From a virus, in IMG/VR virus record IMGVR_UViG_3300022752_002834, positions 1-64,000 of that record: a stretch of 64,000 bases of DNA; one strand, 5' to 3'. The notes beneath the pieces were generated by a model that had not been told where the DNA came from, made no database searches, and saw nothing but the letters and a program-made list of their open reading frames with translations. A program made the translations under genes and the position numbers. Every line of letters starts with the position of its first letter. The stretch's first letter is position 1. Positions 1 to 8,406 of this stretch are shown here, piece after piece.

Positions 1-1
1 G

Positions 2-1255
2 GGAGGGGGAGATCCTCCCGGTGGTGGCGGTGAAGGAGGTGGCGGTGGTGGAGGAGGTGGTGGAGGTGGTGGAGGAGGTGGCGGTGGAGGTGGCGGTGGA
101 GGTGGCGGTGGAGGTGGTGGTGGAGGAGGTGGCGGTGGAGGAGGTGGAGGCGGCGGAAGACCACCATGCCCATCAATCAGAGAAACAATACAAGCTCCCG
201 GAGGAGTAACAATAGATGATCTTGTCGCTGCTGGTAAAAATCCATTAATAGCTAATAACTGTAGCTTACTGTGGAGAGCGGCTGACAGTATACTAAGAGA
301 CAAGTGCAGAGACTCATGGAATAATAATCCATTTATAGATGCTCAAGGTGTTAGAATATATAAAAATACAGTTACAGAGGCTCAATTCCAAAATATTATA
401 AGACCATTCTTCCCCGCTCTAAATGATGATGTTAACGTGGAGTCTATGTTTGATTGTTTTGAACCAAACTGTCAGAAAAAAATAAATCGTAATAGAGGCA
501 GGGTTTGTAATGGTCAATGCTACTATGACTTTACTTATGAGCCAAAGCCAAAATTAAAACTTGGTGCGGATTGTAGAAAAACCGGACTATGCTGCTTATC
601 TACTGGAGGATGCGCCGCAAATATATCACAGTTAGAATGCTCACTATTAGCGCAAGATGAAAATGCTGATAATTGGACTTGGTATGCATATACCGATGAA
701 GATCCCGTACCAGAAGGCAAAGTGGCCGATGGAACTGATTGTAACGACGATACTGCTCCTTGTGGTGCTTGTGCAGATTATTGCTTCGATGATTGTACTA
801 TTAATGGTGCTGGATATGAAGAATTAGAAAACCATCTAAATAACTTCTACCAACACACTAGAGTAGCAAATTTGACAAACTTTGGCCCATATGGCATGGC
901 AGGTTTTGGTATAAGGTATAAAGACGGCGCGTTTGAGGAATTTGATGGATGTTCTTACTTTTTCTGGTCAGATGCTGCAAATAATTGGGTACTAACTCAA
1001 AGTGGACAACCTTGCAGAGTTGGCAAAAGTAGAATTCGTGTTTTTCAAATCAATTGTTCTACTTTTGAATTACAAGATATTACTCAGCAAATTATCGAAC
1101 CAATACCGGGATTCGGAATTTGGCAAGAAGATTTAACACAAGAATATTGTGATTTTCCTTTATTATTTCCAACAGATTGTGAAAGCAATGGTGGCTGTAC
1201 GGCAGAAGTACCAAGTTTTCTACCAGATCCAACAATATCCTGTACGGGGCCATAA
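2..1255 (+). CDS. Cys-rich virion protein with polyglycine tract (5' end missing)
   Basis: The reading frame is open from base 2 to the stop at 1255, so at least 417 residues are present and the start lies left of the window. The visible part begins with a Gly/Pro/Asp-rich segment, then 41 consecutive glycines (bases 35-157). The rest is a roughly 360-residue domain with about 24 cysteines, several in close pairs such as GLCC, CGACADYC and CFDDC. No family is recognised. Its position just before head-tail connector and fibre-like genes suggests a virion component; the polyglycine could be a flexible linker between a lost N-terminal domain and the Cys-rich domain. The cysteines could bind metal or form disulfides after release. 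A later GTG at 437 could start a shorter product, but the frame upstream is continuous and protein-like, so a longer protein is preferred. Function is not assigned. Confidence 0.7.
   Translation, partial: GGGDPPGGGGEGGGGGGGGGGGGGGGGGGGGGGGGGGGGGGGGGGGGGGGGGRPPCPSIRETIQAPGGVTIDDLVAAGKNPLIANNCSLLWRAADSILRDKCRDSWNNNPFIDAQGVRIYKNTVTEAQFQNIIRPFFPALNDDVNVESMFDCFEPNCQKKINRNRGRVCNGQCYYDFTYEPKPKLKLGADCRKTGLCCLSTGGCAANISQLECSLLAQDENADNWTWYAYTDEDPVPEGKVADGTDCNDDTAPCGACADYCFDDCTINGAGYEELENHLNNFYQHTRVANLTNFGPYGMAGFGIRYKDGAFEEFDGCSYFFWSDAANNWVLTQSGQPCRVGKSRIRVFQINCSTFELQDITQQIIEPIPGFGIWQEDLTQEYCDFPLLFPTDCESNGGCTAEVPSFLPDPTISCTGP
35..157 (+). repeat. GGN triplet repeat coding for 41 glycines
   Basis: Every codon from 35 to 157 in the frame of the surrounding gene is GGA, GGT or GGC. 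Part of the tract is built of a repeated GGTGGCGGTGGA unit. The + strand is almost pure G with few A, T and C, in sharp contrast to the AT-rich genome. Such a tract is prone to slippage and could form two-tetrad G-quadruplexes. Confidence 0.95.
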
Positions 1256-1260
1256 TGAAC

Positions 1261-1275
1261 TTAAGTGTATAAATA
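1261..1275 (+). promoter_or_regulatory. Putative late promoter (GTGTATA element, copy 1)
   Basis: GTGTATA sits at 1265-1271 in the gap between two virion genes, 37 bases before the ATG at 1308. It overlaps TATAAATA (1268-1275), which equals the -10 consensus of T4-type late promoters. The same GTGTATA core recurs at the same distance before three other genes in this window (6201, 38971, and 56675 on the other strand). Promoter function is inferred. Confidence 0.5.
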
Positions 1276-1307
1276 CATAGATAATTATTCAAAAACGAGG
1301 AAAAACT

Positions 1308-1826
1308 ATGCCTTGGCAAACAACACTACCAATAATGGTTAGATATTTAATTAGTGACGTAGATAGTTCTAATTACAAGTATTCTAATAGTAGAATAGAA
1401 AAGACCATTTTAGTTGGAGCGCAATTTGTTAGTTTAGAGCTAGATTTTCCAAATGTCTACACTATAGACATAGCCAATGATATTATATCTCCAGACCCAA
1501 CCGACCCTGCGACAAAAGATAATTCATTTATCAATCTACTAGCACTTAAAACTGCTTGTATTATAGTTGGTAGTGAAATGAAAACAGAAGCCGCAAACGC
1601 TATATCTATAAAAGACGGTCCATCTGCTATAGATTTAAGAGGTGTGGCTTCCACCCTTTCTGTGTTATATAAAGACCTTTGTGACAAATATAATGCTATG
1701 GCAGATGATTACAAATTTACTGGAGAAACTGGTCAAGCTATTCTTGGGCCATATAGCCCCGGTGCGGATTTTATATCTCGCACACATAACGACTACGATT
1801 TTAGAGGCAACTACTTTAGGTACTAA
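1308..1826 (+). CDS. Putative head-tail connector protein
   Basis: A 172-residue protein with an SD (GAGG, 7 bases before ATG) and its own promoter-like element upstream. The small size, a largely helical central segment of the type TACIIVGSEMKTEAANA, and the place ahead of the neck and tail genes fit the gp6/gp15-type head-tail connectors that ring the portal. No diagnostic motif is visible, so the call is by position and general character. The C-terminus ends in an aromatic-rich tail (FRGNYFRY), which might be a docking peptide. It could instead be another neck protein. Confidence 0.4.
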   Translation: MPWQTTLPIMVRYLISDVDSSNYKYSNSRIEKTILVGAQFVSLELDFPNVYTIDIANDIISPDPTDPATKDNSFINLLALKTACIIVGSEMKTEAANAISIKDGPSAIDLRGVASTLSVLYKDLCDKYNAMADDYKFTGETGQAILGPYSPGADFISRTHNDYDFRGNYFRY

Positions 1827-1838
1827 TGGAGGATTTTC

Positions 1839-2756
1839 ATGGCTATTTTATCAAAAGATCAAATCAAGACCAATGTACAGAGTGAACTAGCGGATAATAA
1901 CGCTGGTTTAATTTCTGCTTATGATGTTCGCCATAATATGGAGGATATTGTTGATTCTATAAATCAAATAGTTGCTAGCGGCGACTTTGAATCAACCAAT
2001 CCATTCGTAAACAATGTAAAATTTTTAAGAAACATCATCGCGCAGTCCGGTATTCAATTTAGTGATACAACTATACAATATACCGCTTATCCCGGCCCCG
2101 GAAGCGTTCAGCACAATTCTCTTGCTGGATTAACAACCGGAGATGTTCATACTCAATACTTGCCACTTGGGGGTGTTAGAGTTATGACAAACAATCTTGG
2201 TCTTGGTAGCAACTGGATTAATTCTAGCGGAAATTCTCAAATCAGTAGCAGTAATAATAGGGGCATTAGATTTCAATACGCATCTTCTACTCAAGAAAAT
2301 GTAATTATTGGTAACAAGTCTACTGTTGTATTTGAAACAGATAGCTCAAAAATGAATACCGCTAAAGGTGTTGCTAAAGCTTGGATTAGCTTTGATGCCA
2401 GTGGTGTTTCGCACGTTCCAGCAGTGCGAGACTCATATAACATAACCCGGTTAGAAAAGATAGAAGTAGGTAAGTTTAGAATAGTATTTACATCCGGTAC
2501 TCTTAAAAATAACGATTACGTCGCTATCGGCACAAGTAATTCAAGAACAACAGCCGCAAGCAAAGAAGACTTCGACATCAATACCGTTGGCATTGTTGCT
2601 AGATCTGGCGACGATACATCATTATTAAGAAGTTTAACTTTCTGCATACTTAATGATGCTGGTAATTATGTTGATGCACAGATCAATGATCTTGTTGTCT
2701 ATGGTCTTGGCGTTGGCGAATCTAGCGGAGTGCCACCAACAGTAGTAGTACTATAA
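1839..2756 (+). CDS. Fibre-type virion protein
   Basis: A 305-residue protein with a strong SD (GGAGG, 6 bases before ATG). After a helical N-terminus of about 50 residues comes a beta-rich segment with SGIQFSDTTIQYTA and LTTGDVHTQYLPLGG, both of a kind common in phage tail and head fibres, where they form repeated beta-helix units around trimerisation regions. The last 120 residues look like a compact C-terminal beta domain. It lies directly before another fibre-type gene. Unusually, both sit among head-completion genes rather than after the tape measure, so neck or head fibres are possible. The exact receptor or role is unknown. Confidence 0.6.
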   Translation: MAILSKDQIKTNVQSELADNNAGLISAYDVRHNMEDIVDSINQIVASGDFESTNPFVNNVKFLRNIIAQSGIQFSDTTIQYTAYPGPGSVQHNSLAGLTTGDVHTQYLPLGGVRVMTNNLGLGSNWINSSGNSQISSSNNRGIRFQYASSTQENVIIGNKSTVVFETDSSKMNTAKGVAKAWISFDASGVSHVPAVRDSYNITRLEKIEVGKFRIVFTSGTLKNNDYVAIGTSNSRTTAASKEDFDINTVGIVARSGDDTSLLRSLTFCILNDAGNYVDAQINDLVVYGLGVGESSGVPPTVVVL

Positions 2757-2768
2757 TTGGAGTAAAAA

Positions 2769-4055
2769 ATGCTAAATATCTACGATAGAATAAAAGAAAC
2801 AAGTTATACTATTGGAACTGGCAACATTGTCCTCAATGGGGCTGTTGCTAGCTTTAGCACATTTGACTCCGTATATGACAATGGCGATAATTTATTTTAT
2901 GCAGTCACTGATGGTGTTTTCTATGAAGTTGGATCTGGCGTTTTTGCTACTGGTATAGAAGACTCTATTAAAAGATTTCCATTTAGAAGCAGTAATAGCA
3001 ATGCTGTGGTGAATTTTGGCGAAGGCTTAAAAGAAGTATTTGCCACATACCCCGCAACACATTCTGTATTTAATGGATCTGGATTACATACATATTCTGT
3101 CCCACAAGAAAGCGGAGTTGCATTTTGGGCTTCTGATCACATTATAAACTATGATAGTAGTCTCTTATGGGATAGATACAATAAAAGATTGGGCATATTA
3201 AAAAATCCTCCTCAGTACGCAATAGACATCGGCGGTAGAGCCACTCAGTCTATTATAAGATCATCTGGTATACTAACTGGATCATCTGGTATATTTTTTC
3301 CATCTGGAAACAATGGAGACTCTTCTTATTTAGGAGGAAGACAATTAGCTCATTATGAACCAAATGTTCTTAACTCTACAACCGGTAGCAATCAAGTGTT
3401 AGAACTAAGCGGAGTAGCTAAGAATAATATACTCTTTAAAAAGCAAAATGCTGGATTAGTATTTGCTGGCCCAGCTAGTGGATGCACACCACCTTGTTCT
3501 CCAGACTATCCATCATTTAGACCACTATTAATTGAAGATATTCAAGATGTAGATATTTCAGTAGTCAATAACGGCAGTGGCTTAGTTTTCGATCAAAAGT
3601 TAGGCGTAAATACATCTCGCTTAGATGGAAATTTATCATCTTACACCAATCAATTTAACCCACTAACAAGTGGAAATTGGCTTAAAGCATCATATTTAGC
3701 ATCTGGTTTATATGGAGGCGCTGTAACACTCATAGATACAGTTGCTACTAATAACTCTGGTAGATTTGGCTATTCATTATTCACAACATCTTCTGGAACA
3801 AATTTTAACATCGGTGTTAGCAATATCAATGGAACAGTTTCTAATGCATTGGTAGTAAATACAAAATTTAATCCATCTAGCGTTTCTGGTTCTGCTTTAG
3901 AATTTTATGGAAATACCATGAGGGTCACATATCCTAGAACACCAGCTTCTGGAAACGCTGCTGGTAATCAAGGTGATATCTGTTGGGATAGTGGTTATTT
4001 ATATGTATGCATCAGTACGAATTCTTGGAAAAGATCTGCTTTATCTTCTTGGTAA
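2769..4055 (+). CDS. Tail-fibre-family protein
   Basis: A 428-residue protein starting 6 bases after an SD (GGAG). The N-terminal 100 residues carry the widespread phage fibre N-terminal module: DRIKETSYTIGTGNIVLNGA, a segment ending in DGVFYEVGSG, then VNFGEGLKEVFATYPA. This module is found at the start of many fibre and tail-associated proteins. The middle is beta-rich with many Ser-Gly pairs. The C-terminus has the fibre-tip pattern GDICWDSGYLYVCISTNSWK. Together with the preceding gene it probably forms an external fibre. Its place before the tail tube gene suggests attachment at the neck, but this is inference. Confidence 0.7.
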   Translation: MLNIYDRIKETSYTIGTGNIVLNGAVASFSTFDSVYDNGDNLFYAVTDGVFYEVGSGVFATGIEDSIKRFPFRSSNSNAVVNFGEGLKEVFATYPATHSVFNGSGLHTYSVPQESGVAFWASDHIINYDSSLLWDRYNKRLGILKNPPQYAIDIGGRATQSIIRSSGILTGSSGIFFPSGNNGDSSYLGGRQLAHYEPNVLNSTTGSNQVLELSGVAKNNILFKKQNAGLVFAGPASGCTPPCSPDYPSFRPLLIEDIQDVDISVVNNGSGLVFDQKLGVNTSRLDGNLSSYTNQFNPLTSGNWLKASYLASGLYGGAVTLIDTVATNNSGRFGYSLFTTSSGTNFNIGVSNINGTVSNALVVNTKFNPSSVSGSALEFYGNTMRVTYPRTPASGNAAGNQGDICWDSGYLYVCISTNSWKRSALSSW

Positions 4056-4066
4056 TAAGGTGATTT

Positions 4067-4549
4067 ATGCCAGTATATGTTCCAGAAAGTGTATTCGACA
4101 AATATTATGATGTTATAGACTCCACCTTTGATATTTTTGGTGTTACTTGCCAATTAGTATCAATAAACAAAGTGGAAGAAATTGTCTATAATCCAAACAA
4201 TAACGTTATAGAAAAAAACTCTATCAACGCTCACCGTGTTCGTGGCGGTGATTATGAACGTAGCAATAAAGTTATAAAAGAAGTAGAAGTGTTAACAGAC
4301 ATAAAGTTAAAAGTCTATTGGGATCAAAAAAACTGGGTTGGGGTTGGTGGAAATATAGTTCTACCAGACGGCGCAATACAGACTATAGGATTTATGACAG
4401 ATTTGCCAAAAGTTTTAAACGCCAAAGCTTTGATAGTGCATAAAAGCATCAAAGACTATAAAGAATTAAGGTTCGAAAGGGTTGGCGAGCATATTCCAAT
4501 GGGCCTTAGACAAAATAGATATTTTGGATGCATGTGGAGAAGAGTATAA
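4067..4549 (+). CDS. Putative head-closure or neck protein
   Basis: A 160-residue, probably beta-rich protein with SD AGGTG 4 bases before ATG. No motif is recognised. Size, strand and position between connector-like and tail-tube genes fit a stopper/head-closure protein. The stop codon overlaps the start of the next gene (TAATG), so the two are probably translationally coupled. Confidence 0.35.
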   Translation: MPVYVPESVFDKYYDVIDSTFDIFGVTCQLVSINKVEEIVYNPNNNVIEKNSINAHRVRGGDYERSNKVIKEVEVLTDIKLKVYWDQKNWVGVGGNIVLPDGAIQTIGFMTDLPKVLNAKALIVHKSIKDYKELRFERVGEHIPMGLRQNRYFGCMWRRV

Positions 4550-5181
4550 TGACTCTCTCTATTAATATAGTAGACACCGAAAAACAAATAGAACAAAATA
4601 TTAATGCGGCCATAGCGGATGCTATTAACGATATAATATCAAGAAATTTAAAGAGTATAGAAACTTCAGTAAAATCTTTGATACCTTCTTGGATATTATC
4701 ACAACCAGAAATGGTATCACTACAATCGACAGACCCATCATCTTTAGCTGGACAATTCGGTATTCAAGGATCGGTTAGCTTAATAGTAAATAATATAGTT
4801 CAAGCTGTTGCAAATGCTACAAATATAAATTTCGTTAAGTATACTAAGAAACTAAAGGGCGGATTAGAATTACAATTTCAACCAACAGATTTTAATAACC
4901 TATTATCTTTACCAGATGGTCATACTAGATATCGCGGTGGAGACTTGCACTGGTTAGATTGGTTACTTAAAAGAGGCGATAACATTATTGTGGTTAATTA
5001 TCAGTATAATCCAAAAACCGGATTAGGTAGATCTGGTTTAGGAAATATGATAGGGGGTGGATCATTTAGAGTGCCACCACAATTTTCTGGCACAGAATCT
5101 GATAACTTTATTACAAGAGCGTTTATAGGATCAAATCAAGAGCAGCAAATATCTGATTTAATACAAAGGGCGCTTACATGA
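4549..5181 (+). CDS. Putative tail-completion/neck protein
   Basis: A 210-residue protein. The ATG at 4549 overlaps the previous stop (TAATG) and is preferred over an upstream ATG at 4528 lying inside the preceding gene. The first 60 residues are helical. The second half has conserved-looking motifs LHWLDWLLKRGD, GRSGLGNM and FRVPPQFSGT, followed by a short helix. I have an impression that such segments occur in neck or tail-completion proteins of other phages, but cannot name the family with certainty. It overlaps the next gene by ATGA. Confidence 0.4.
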   Translation: MTLSINIVDTEKQIEQNINAAIADAINDIISRNLKSIETSVKSLIPSWILSQPEMVSLQSTDPSSLAGQFGIQGSVSLIVNNIVQAVANATNINFVKYTKKLKGGLELQFQPTDFNNLLSLPDGHTRYRGGDLHWLDWLLKRGDNIIVVNYQYNPKTGLGRSGLGNMIGGGSFRVPPQFSGTESDNFITRAFIGSNQEQQISDLIQRALT

Positions 5182-6152
5182 CAGATTATCTAAATTTAAA
5201 AGGTTTTGATAGCATATCCGACAATACTCTCGGAAACGAGATACAAGATAATCTAGTCGAATTTTTAGATTGGGCCTTACTACAAAAGGGCAACTATCAA
5301 AATGTTACATTAGATGAATTAGCCCCAAATGGTCAAGATTATAGCAAACTAAGACCATCATCCAATCCGCACTACCCTAGCGGTTTAGCTTGGGAAGGAT
5401 TTAGAAAAAATTGGGTTTGGCAAAGTGGTGTATCGTATAATCCAGCCCCGATGGTCGGCACAAATCCAGCTATTCCCGGAATATCTGGTATTTATGTAAA
5501 TGATGTATTTTATGCGTCTAGTACGTCTGGCACGTATGCCCATAAAGTAGACTACTATAATGGACGGGTCATATTTAATAGCCCAGTGTCCAGTGGAAAT
5601 ACCGTTCAAGCAGAATATAGCTATAAATATATTAATATTATATACGCCAATAGCTTACCGTGGCTAAGAGAAATACAGTATAGGACTCTAGATTTTCCAA
5701 CATCGTTTAATATCGATGGTAAAGGCGATTTTAATCTTCCAGCAGAAAATAGGATACAATTACCAGCAATAGCCATAGAAGTTGTACCAAAACGAAGTCT
5801 TAGAGGATATCAACTTGGTGGTGGTCAGTTTGTTGATACAGACATACTTTTTCATTGTTTAGCAGAAGATGAGTTTACCAGAAACAAATTAGTAGATATT
5901 ATATCTCTACAAAATGAGAAAACCATCTATATGTTCAACAGTAATTCTATAGCAAATAGTGGCGATTTTCCGCTAGACTACAAAGGTATTCCGGTTTCTG
6001 GAGCATTAAGATATCCAGATTTAGTGCTAAAACATTTTAGAGGTAAAGTACGGTTAAAAAATTCGATTGTCCAAGGTATGGACCTAGTTAATACCAACTT
6101 TTATGCTGGTATAGTTAGAATGACAGTCGAAACTATAGAAGAAAACATATAA
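5178..6152 (+). CDS. Virion structural protein, neck/tail terminator region
   Basis: A 324-residue protein starting in an ATGA overlap with the preceding stop. The sequence is beta-rich and aromatic-rich (WEGFRKNWVWQSG near residue 75, EYSYKYINIIYANSLPWLREI near 150). No known domain is recognised. Its place immediately before the tail tube gene is where tail terminator or tail-completion genes usually lie, but it is longer than most of those. The stop codon lies inside the promoter-like element for the tail tube gene. Confidence 0.4.
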   Translation: MTDYLNLKGFDSISDNTLGNEIQDNLVEFLDWALLQKGNYQNVTLDELAPNGQDYSKLRPSSNPHYPSGLAWEGFRKNWVWQSGVSYNPAPMVGTNPAIPGISGIYVNDVFYASSTSGTYAHKVDYYNGRVIFNSPVSSGNTVQAEYSYKYINIIYANSLPWLREIQYRTLDFPTSFNIDGKGDFNLPAENRIQLPAIAIEVVPKRSLRGYQLGGGQFVDTDILFHCLAEDEFTRNKLVDIISLQNEKTIYMFNSNSIANSGDFPLDYKGIPVSGALRYPDLVLKHFRGKVRLKNSIVQGMDLVNTNFYAGIVRMTVETIEENI

Positions 6153-6164
6153 TTTCGTGTATAT
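6149..6164 (+). promoter_or_regulatory. Putative late promoter (GTGTATA element, copy 2)
   Basis: Sixteen bases, ATAATTTCGTGTATAT, are identical to bases 38922-38937 in front of another virion gene. GTGTATA (6157-6163) ends 38 bases before the ATG at 6201. Placement before the candidate major tail protein, probably the most abundant tail component, supports a strong late promoter. It includes the stop codon of the preceding gene. Confidence 0.6.
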
Positions 6165-6200
6165 CTTATTAGAATTCCACACTCTTAAAGGAGAGACTAA

Positions 6201-7280
6201 ATGGCCGCTAATAATAGAATTTTTTATGCTTGCCAAGCAGTAGCTATAGGTAGATACCAAGTTGGCGGATCTGCGCCGGGAGCTACACCAGCTGAACTGC
6301 TAAAATCGGTTCACGGCGTTCAAAGCGTTGGTATCAATACAAGTTTTAATCTTGAACAAGCTTTCGAATTAGGTCAGATTTCTATTTATGAAAATATTGA
6401 AGGCTTACCAGACATTGAAGTAACAATAGAAAAAGTATTAGACGGCTATCCATTAATATACCACATGGCAACCAGTGGTGTAATAGAAGTCACCCCATCA
6501 ACAAATAGCTTGGTCGCAAGAGCAAAGCAAAGATGCAATGTTGCTCTTGGTATTTTTAGCGATGAAAAAGAAACAGTAAGTGGCGTTGCTCCAGTAGAAG
6601 TCTTAATGAGTGGTATGTATGTTAGCTCATTAAGTTACACCTTACCAGTTGATGGAAATGCTAAAGAATCAGTAACATTAGTTGGAAATTCTAAAGGCTG
6701 GTTTACAAGCGCCGGAGCTATCACAAATTCTTGGACTAATAACGTCGCGCTAGCACAAGCTCTAAACTTTAATAATGACTCTCCTATAGCAGTTGGTGGT
6801 ATTCAAAGACGAGAAGACGTTATGATGGCGAATTCTATATTACCCATATCAATTTATGGCGTTACACAATCAGAAACTGCTGGAAATAATTGGGATAATG
6901 TTAAACTAAGACCAAAAGCTCATATTCAAAATATTACTATAAGTACTGATCTTGGTCGTGAAGATATTTTAGAATTAGGACATAAAGAGCCATATTATAG
7001 AAGTGCTACATTCCCAGTAGAAGTAACTAGTGAGTTTGAGGTTATCGCTGTTTCTGGTGACTTTATAAACGCCTATGCTAATGGTGATAATACATCAACT
7101 CAAAAAATCCTAATTGAATTAAGAGATGGTACTACTTTTGATCTTGGTGATGAAAATAGATTATCATCTGTTAACTATACTGGCGGTGATGCTGGCGGTG
7201 GAAATGTTAGTATAACATATAGTTTTTCAACTTATAACGACTTAACAATACTGCCCCCATCTAACTTTGTTACACCATAG
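6201..7280 (+). CDS. Putative major tail (tube) protein
   Basis: A 359-residue protein with strong SD (AAAGGAG, about 7 bases before ATG) and its own promoter-like element. The N-terminal half contains FNLEQAFELGQISIYEN and LPDIEVTIEKVLDGYPLIY, a pattern typical of major tail tube subunits: a beta-barrel with a strand-loop-strand followed by a short helix. It is followed by putative assembly chaperones and the tape measure, the normal order tube-chaperones-tape measure. No sheath gene is present upstream, which supports a non-contractile tail. Expected to polymerise into hexameric rings along the tape measure. Two related beta segments (residues about 30-170 and 210-355) may be two tube-like domains. 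Confidence 0.7.
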   Translation: MAANNRIFYACQAVAIGRYQVGGSAPGATPAELLKSVHGVQSVGINTSFNLEQAFELGQISIYENIEGLPDIEVTIEKVLDGYPLIYHMATSGVIEVTPSTNSLVARAKQRCNVALGIFSDEKETVSGVAPVEVLMSGMYVSSLSYTLPVDGNAKESVTLVGNSKGWFTSAGAITNSWTNNVALAQALNFNNDSPIAVGGIQRREDVMMANSILPISIYGVTQSETAGNNWDNVKLRPKAHIQNITISTDLGREDILELGHKEPYYRSATFPVEVTSEFEVIAVSGDFINAYANGDNTSTQKILIELRDGTTFDLGDENRLSSVNYTGGDAGGGNVSITYSFSTYNDLTILPPSNFVTP

Positions 7281-7330
7281 TTAATTCTATAAATTCGATT
7301 AGGACTTTAAAAGGACATAAATAATACTAG

Positions 7331-7382
7331 ACTCCCGCAAATGAGGTTTTTATGAAACACCATGAGCGGGAGTTTTTTATTT
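7331..7382 (+). terminator. Terminator-like hairpin enclosing the next gene's start
   Basis: ACTCCCGC (7331-7338) pairs perfectly with GCGGGAGT (7366-7373), followed by an unbroken T tract (7373-7378) and ATTT. The 27-base loop contains GAGG and the ATG at 7352 of the following gene. As an intrinsic terminator it would lower transcription past the tail tube gene. A ribosome starting in the loop would melt the stem, so translation and termination may interfere. The regulatory role is inferred. Confidence 0.6.
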
Positions 7383-8404
7383 CTATGATAAGGTTCGGCG
7401 GATTATACATTGAAAAAGATAATCTTACATTATTGGTAAAACCGCTTACGATAGAACAGAGTTATAAAGCATCTTTAATATACAATAAAGCTTACGAACA
7501 AGCTATTATTGATGAAATAATGAGCGAAGACGAAATAAATGAATGGATGTTACAAAATGGATTATGGTCAAAGACTCATGAAGACAAAACAGAAGGTTTC
7601 AAAAAAGATCTAGAAAAATTGAAAATAGAAATTTATAATAACAGAAATGACTCCAAGCTACGCGAGCGTATACGATTATATATTCGCACTGGCGAAAAAC
7701 AAATGTCAGAACACTTACGAGAAAAATCCATATACTATCAAAATTCTAGAGAAGGATACGCACTATCTGAAAAAATAGCTTGGATAATAAAAAACTCAAC
7801 ATATTGCGATAATCAACTATATGACTTTAAAGATATATCAGTCTCTTATGTTGTTGATGAGTGGCAAAGCTCGGTTTTATCTGAAGGCATTATAAGAGAA
7901 TTAGCAAGAGAAGAACCTTGGAAATCTTTGTGGTCGATTAAAAGCAATGGAATCAAAAAACTATTCTATAATGAGGACAACCAAGAGCTAACACTAAACC
8001 AGAAAAATCTTGTTATTTGGTCACAGATATACGACAACATACAAGAGTCTATGGATTGTCCAAATGATGATGTTATAAAAGATGATGATCTACTAGATGG
8101 CTGGTTTTTAATTCAAGCTAAGAAACGCGAAAAGGAAAAATTAGAAAAGGAATTTGAGAGTGGAACAAAAAATGACAAAATTAAGAATGCTGGTGAAGTA
8201 TATGTGATGGTTGATCCTAATGATAAAGATAGTATTGACAAAGTAGATTCGATGAATGATTCTATATCTCAATTGATCAAAAAACAAAGATTCGAAGTTA
8301 TCAAACAAAAGAACGGCGCTTATCAACATGATTTTGCTGACGAAAAACAAAAAATGCAAATGCAAATTACAAACCAAATGAGGAACAACATAAGAGGAGG
8401 ATGA
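7352..8404 (+). CDS. Putative tail-assembly chaperone-like protein
   Basis: A 350-residue, charged, mostly helical protein between the tail tube and the tape measure, where tail-assembly chaperones are encoded. The start at 7352 is chosen because GAGG lies 5 bases upstream; it lies in the loop of a terminator-like hairpin. Residues about 57-175 resemble the protein encoded at 8748 in order and spacing (EINEWMLQNGLW against ELEKFMKEQGIW, then a long helix, then a Tyr/Cys-containing segment), so the two are probably paralogues. The C-terminal 100 residues are acidic-basic and low in hydrophobics. The stop overlaps the ATG cluster of the next gene. No enzyme motif is seen. Confidence 0.45.
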   Translation: MKHHEREFFISMIRFGGLYIEKDNLTLLVKPLTIEQSYKASLIYNKAYEQAIIDEIMSEDEINEWMLQNGLWSKTHEDKTEGFKKDLEKLKIEIYNNRNDSKLRERIRLYIRTGEKQMSEHLREKSIYYQNSREGYALSEKIAWIIKNSTYCDNQLYDFKDISVSYVVDEWQSSVLSEGIIRELAREEPWKSLWSIKSNGIKKLFYNEDNQELTLNQKNLVIWSQIYDNIQESMDCPNDDVIKDDDLLDGWFLIQAKKREKEKLEKEFESGTKNDKIKNAGEVYVMVDPNDKDSIDKVDSMNDSISQLIKKQRFEVIKQKNGAYQHDFADEKQKMQMQITNQMRNNIRGG

Positions 8405-8406
8405 TG

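Noticed and set aside
21-209. Val/Glu-rich 62-codon frame over the glycine tract
   Set aside because: It is a frame shift of the GGN repeat; the frame starting at base 2 continues for 1.25 kb into a clear protein.
5178-6200. Tail sheath gene expected for a contractile tail
   Set aside because: No protein with sheath-like size and motifs precedes the tube candidate; a sheath gene outside the window cannot be excluded.
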